Part shown: piece by piece, positions 63,480-64,000 of the stretch
How the letters are laid out: every line of letters begins with the position of its first letter
Position numbering within the stretch: the stretch's first letter is position 1
Source of the DNA: Perkinsus olseni
Lineage: Eukaryota; Perkinsozoa; Perkinsida; Perkinsidae
Assembly: GCA_013115135.1 (NCBI GenBank)
Contig: JABANP010000012.1
Span: forward strand, 248,001 to 312,000
Direction of reading: 5' to 3'
Length of the DNA: 64,000 nucleotides
Notes under the pieces: generated by a model
Told to the model about the DNA's origin: nothing
The model's input: only the letters and a program-made list of their open reading frames with translations
Database searches by the model: none
Position numbers and translations under genes: made by a program

Positions 63480-64000
63480 GCATCGCACATCCATTGTGTC
63501 GTCACTGAGATACACCGTATCACCCTAGGGAGGGGACGGAGGCCCTCGCAGCGGTCAGGGCCCATTCGCAAATGCTCAGGAATTGTAATAGATATTTGTG
63601 ATGTACAGTATACAGGGCCTGTGAAAACACTCTTCGGTCGTTCCTCTAGCCGTTATCTTTGGCTACTGTAACGTCTAGGGTGTCCCTATACCCTAGTAGG
63701 GTCTACTGCAACCCGACAGCGATGAGAGGGTAACAACAGCATGTGGCGATGGTCATGAAGTGAAATCGAAATCACCCGTTCTTTTGTTAATCGCTTTGTT
63801 ATGACGGATACAGACTAATAATGACATTATTCTCATTCCAACCTTCCGCATCAAATTGTCTCCATTCACCGCCTGGACGGTGATATAACGATGGAACATG
63901 GGATAATATAATGAAAGGGAAATATAGATGTTGGCATGATGAGCGGATCCCACACGAAAGTTTGGTAACTCTCCTCCATCTTATCAGTCAAGGCCTGGTC
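63480..64000. repeat. Direct repeat unit 2, truncated by the window end
   Basis: Second copy of the 61.5-62.2 kb sequence. Unit 1 ends about 15 bases before the stop codon of copy 3, and this unit stops at the window edge at the corresponding place (ATCAGTCAAGGCC against ATCAGTCAACATGAGGCC). Another minus-strand family member is therefore expected just beyond 64000. Confidence 0.7.

Noticed and set aside
1..64000. CRISPR arrays, operons, Shine-Dalgarno sites, insertion sequences
   Set aside because: Gene structure is eukaryotic (short GT-AG introns throughout); no regularly spaced repeats of CRISPR type and no bacterial gene clusters are present.

Overview
The window is eukaryotic nuclear DNA. 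Conserved proteins are split by many short GT-AG introns (38-90 nt, some longer), genes lie on both strands without operons, and the contents are typical eukaryotic machinery: a 26S proteasome lid subunit, ER membrane complex subunit 1, kinesin, ribosomal protein L27a, kelch-BTB, a TIR-like membrane protein and two eukaryotic-type secreted or vacuolar proteases. Intron density, moderate GC, divergent conserved proteins and the TIR-like membrane family suggest an alveolate protist, most likely Perkinsus or a relative. That assignment is inference from gene content; no rRNA or mitochondrial marker is present to confirm it.

Layout, left to right. 0-2 kb: 3' part of RPN7/PSMD6 (+). 2-10 kb: a duplicated accessory segment with two decayed copies of an unrecognised secreted-protein family (+), three tRNA-Gln or tRNA-Gln-like copies (-), a 24-bp minisatellite and an aldo-keto reductase (-). 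10-15 kb: a kinesin (-) whose large intron holds a DUF6729-like fragment. 16-22 kb: SAM, FHA and RING modules on the minus strand, possibly one signalling protein. 22-25 kb: TIR-like multi-pass membrane protein (-). 26-28 kb: tRNA-Ala, a degenerate tRNA-Ala copy, a near-perfect 26-bp hairpin and an orphan ORF. 28-30.5 kb: serine carboxypeptidase (+). 31.9-34.3 kb: isochorismatase-like hydrolase fused to glutamine synthetase (-). 35.6-41.2 kb: leucine-rich-repeat protein and helical proteins (-). 44.6-45.8 kb: pepsin-like aspartic protease (+). 47-51.6 kb: kelch-BTB protein (+). 52 kb: RPL27A (-). 53.5-55 kb: a protein with a methyltransferase-like segment (+). 55.4-60.7 kb: EMC1 (+). 60.9-64 kb: a relict and an intact member of the secreted family (-), with flanking direct repeats suggesting the array runs past the right edge.

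The most unusual pattern is in the introns. At least eleven introns (mostly 46-62 nt) in seven genes contain a sequence resembling the 3' half of a tRNA (variable loop plus T-arm, GGTTCGANNCC), in either orientation. A second short motif (GCTTCGCTCCGC, seven exact copies) sits at or near several intron edges, and a third (GCGCCACGAAATT) occurs four times, once in an unambiguous 46-nt EMC1 intron. Together these look like introner-type intron-generating elements, possibly derived from tRNA or SINE sequence.

Several conserved genes (isochorismatase-GS fusion, aspartic protease, secreted-family copies 1 and 2) change reading frame without a plausible intron. These may be assembly indels, real decay or recoding, and the sequence alone cannot separate them. 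Exon boundaries were read by eye from homology and GT-AG sites, so gene spans are approximate unless a start or stop is named.
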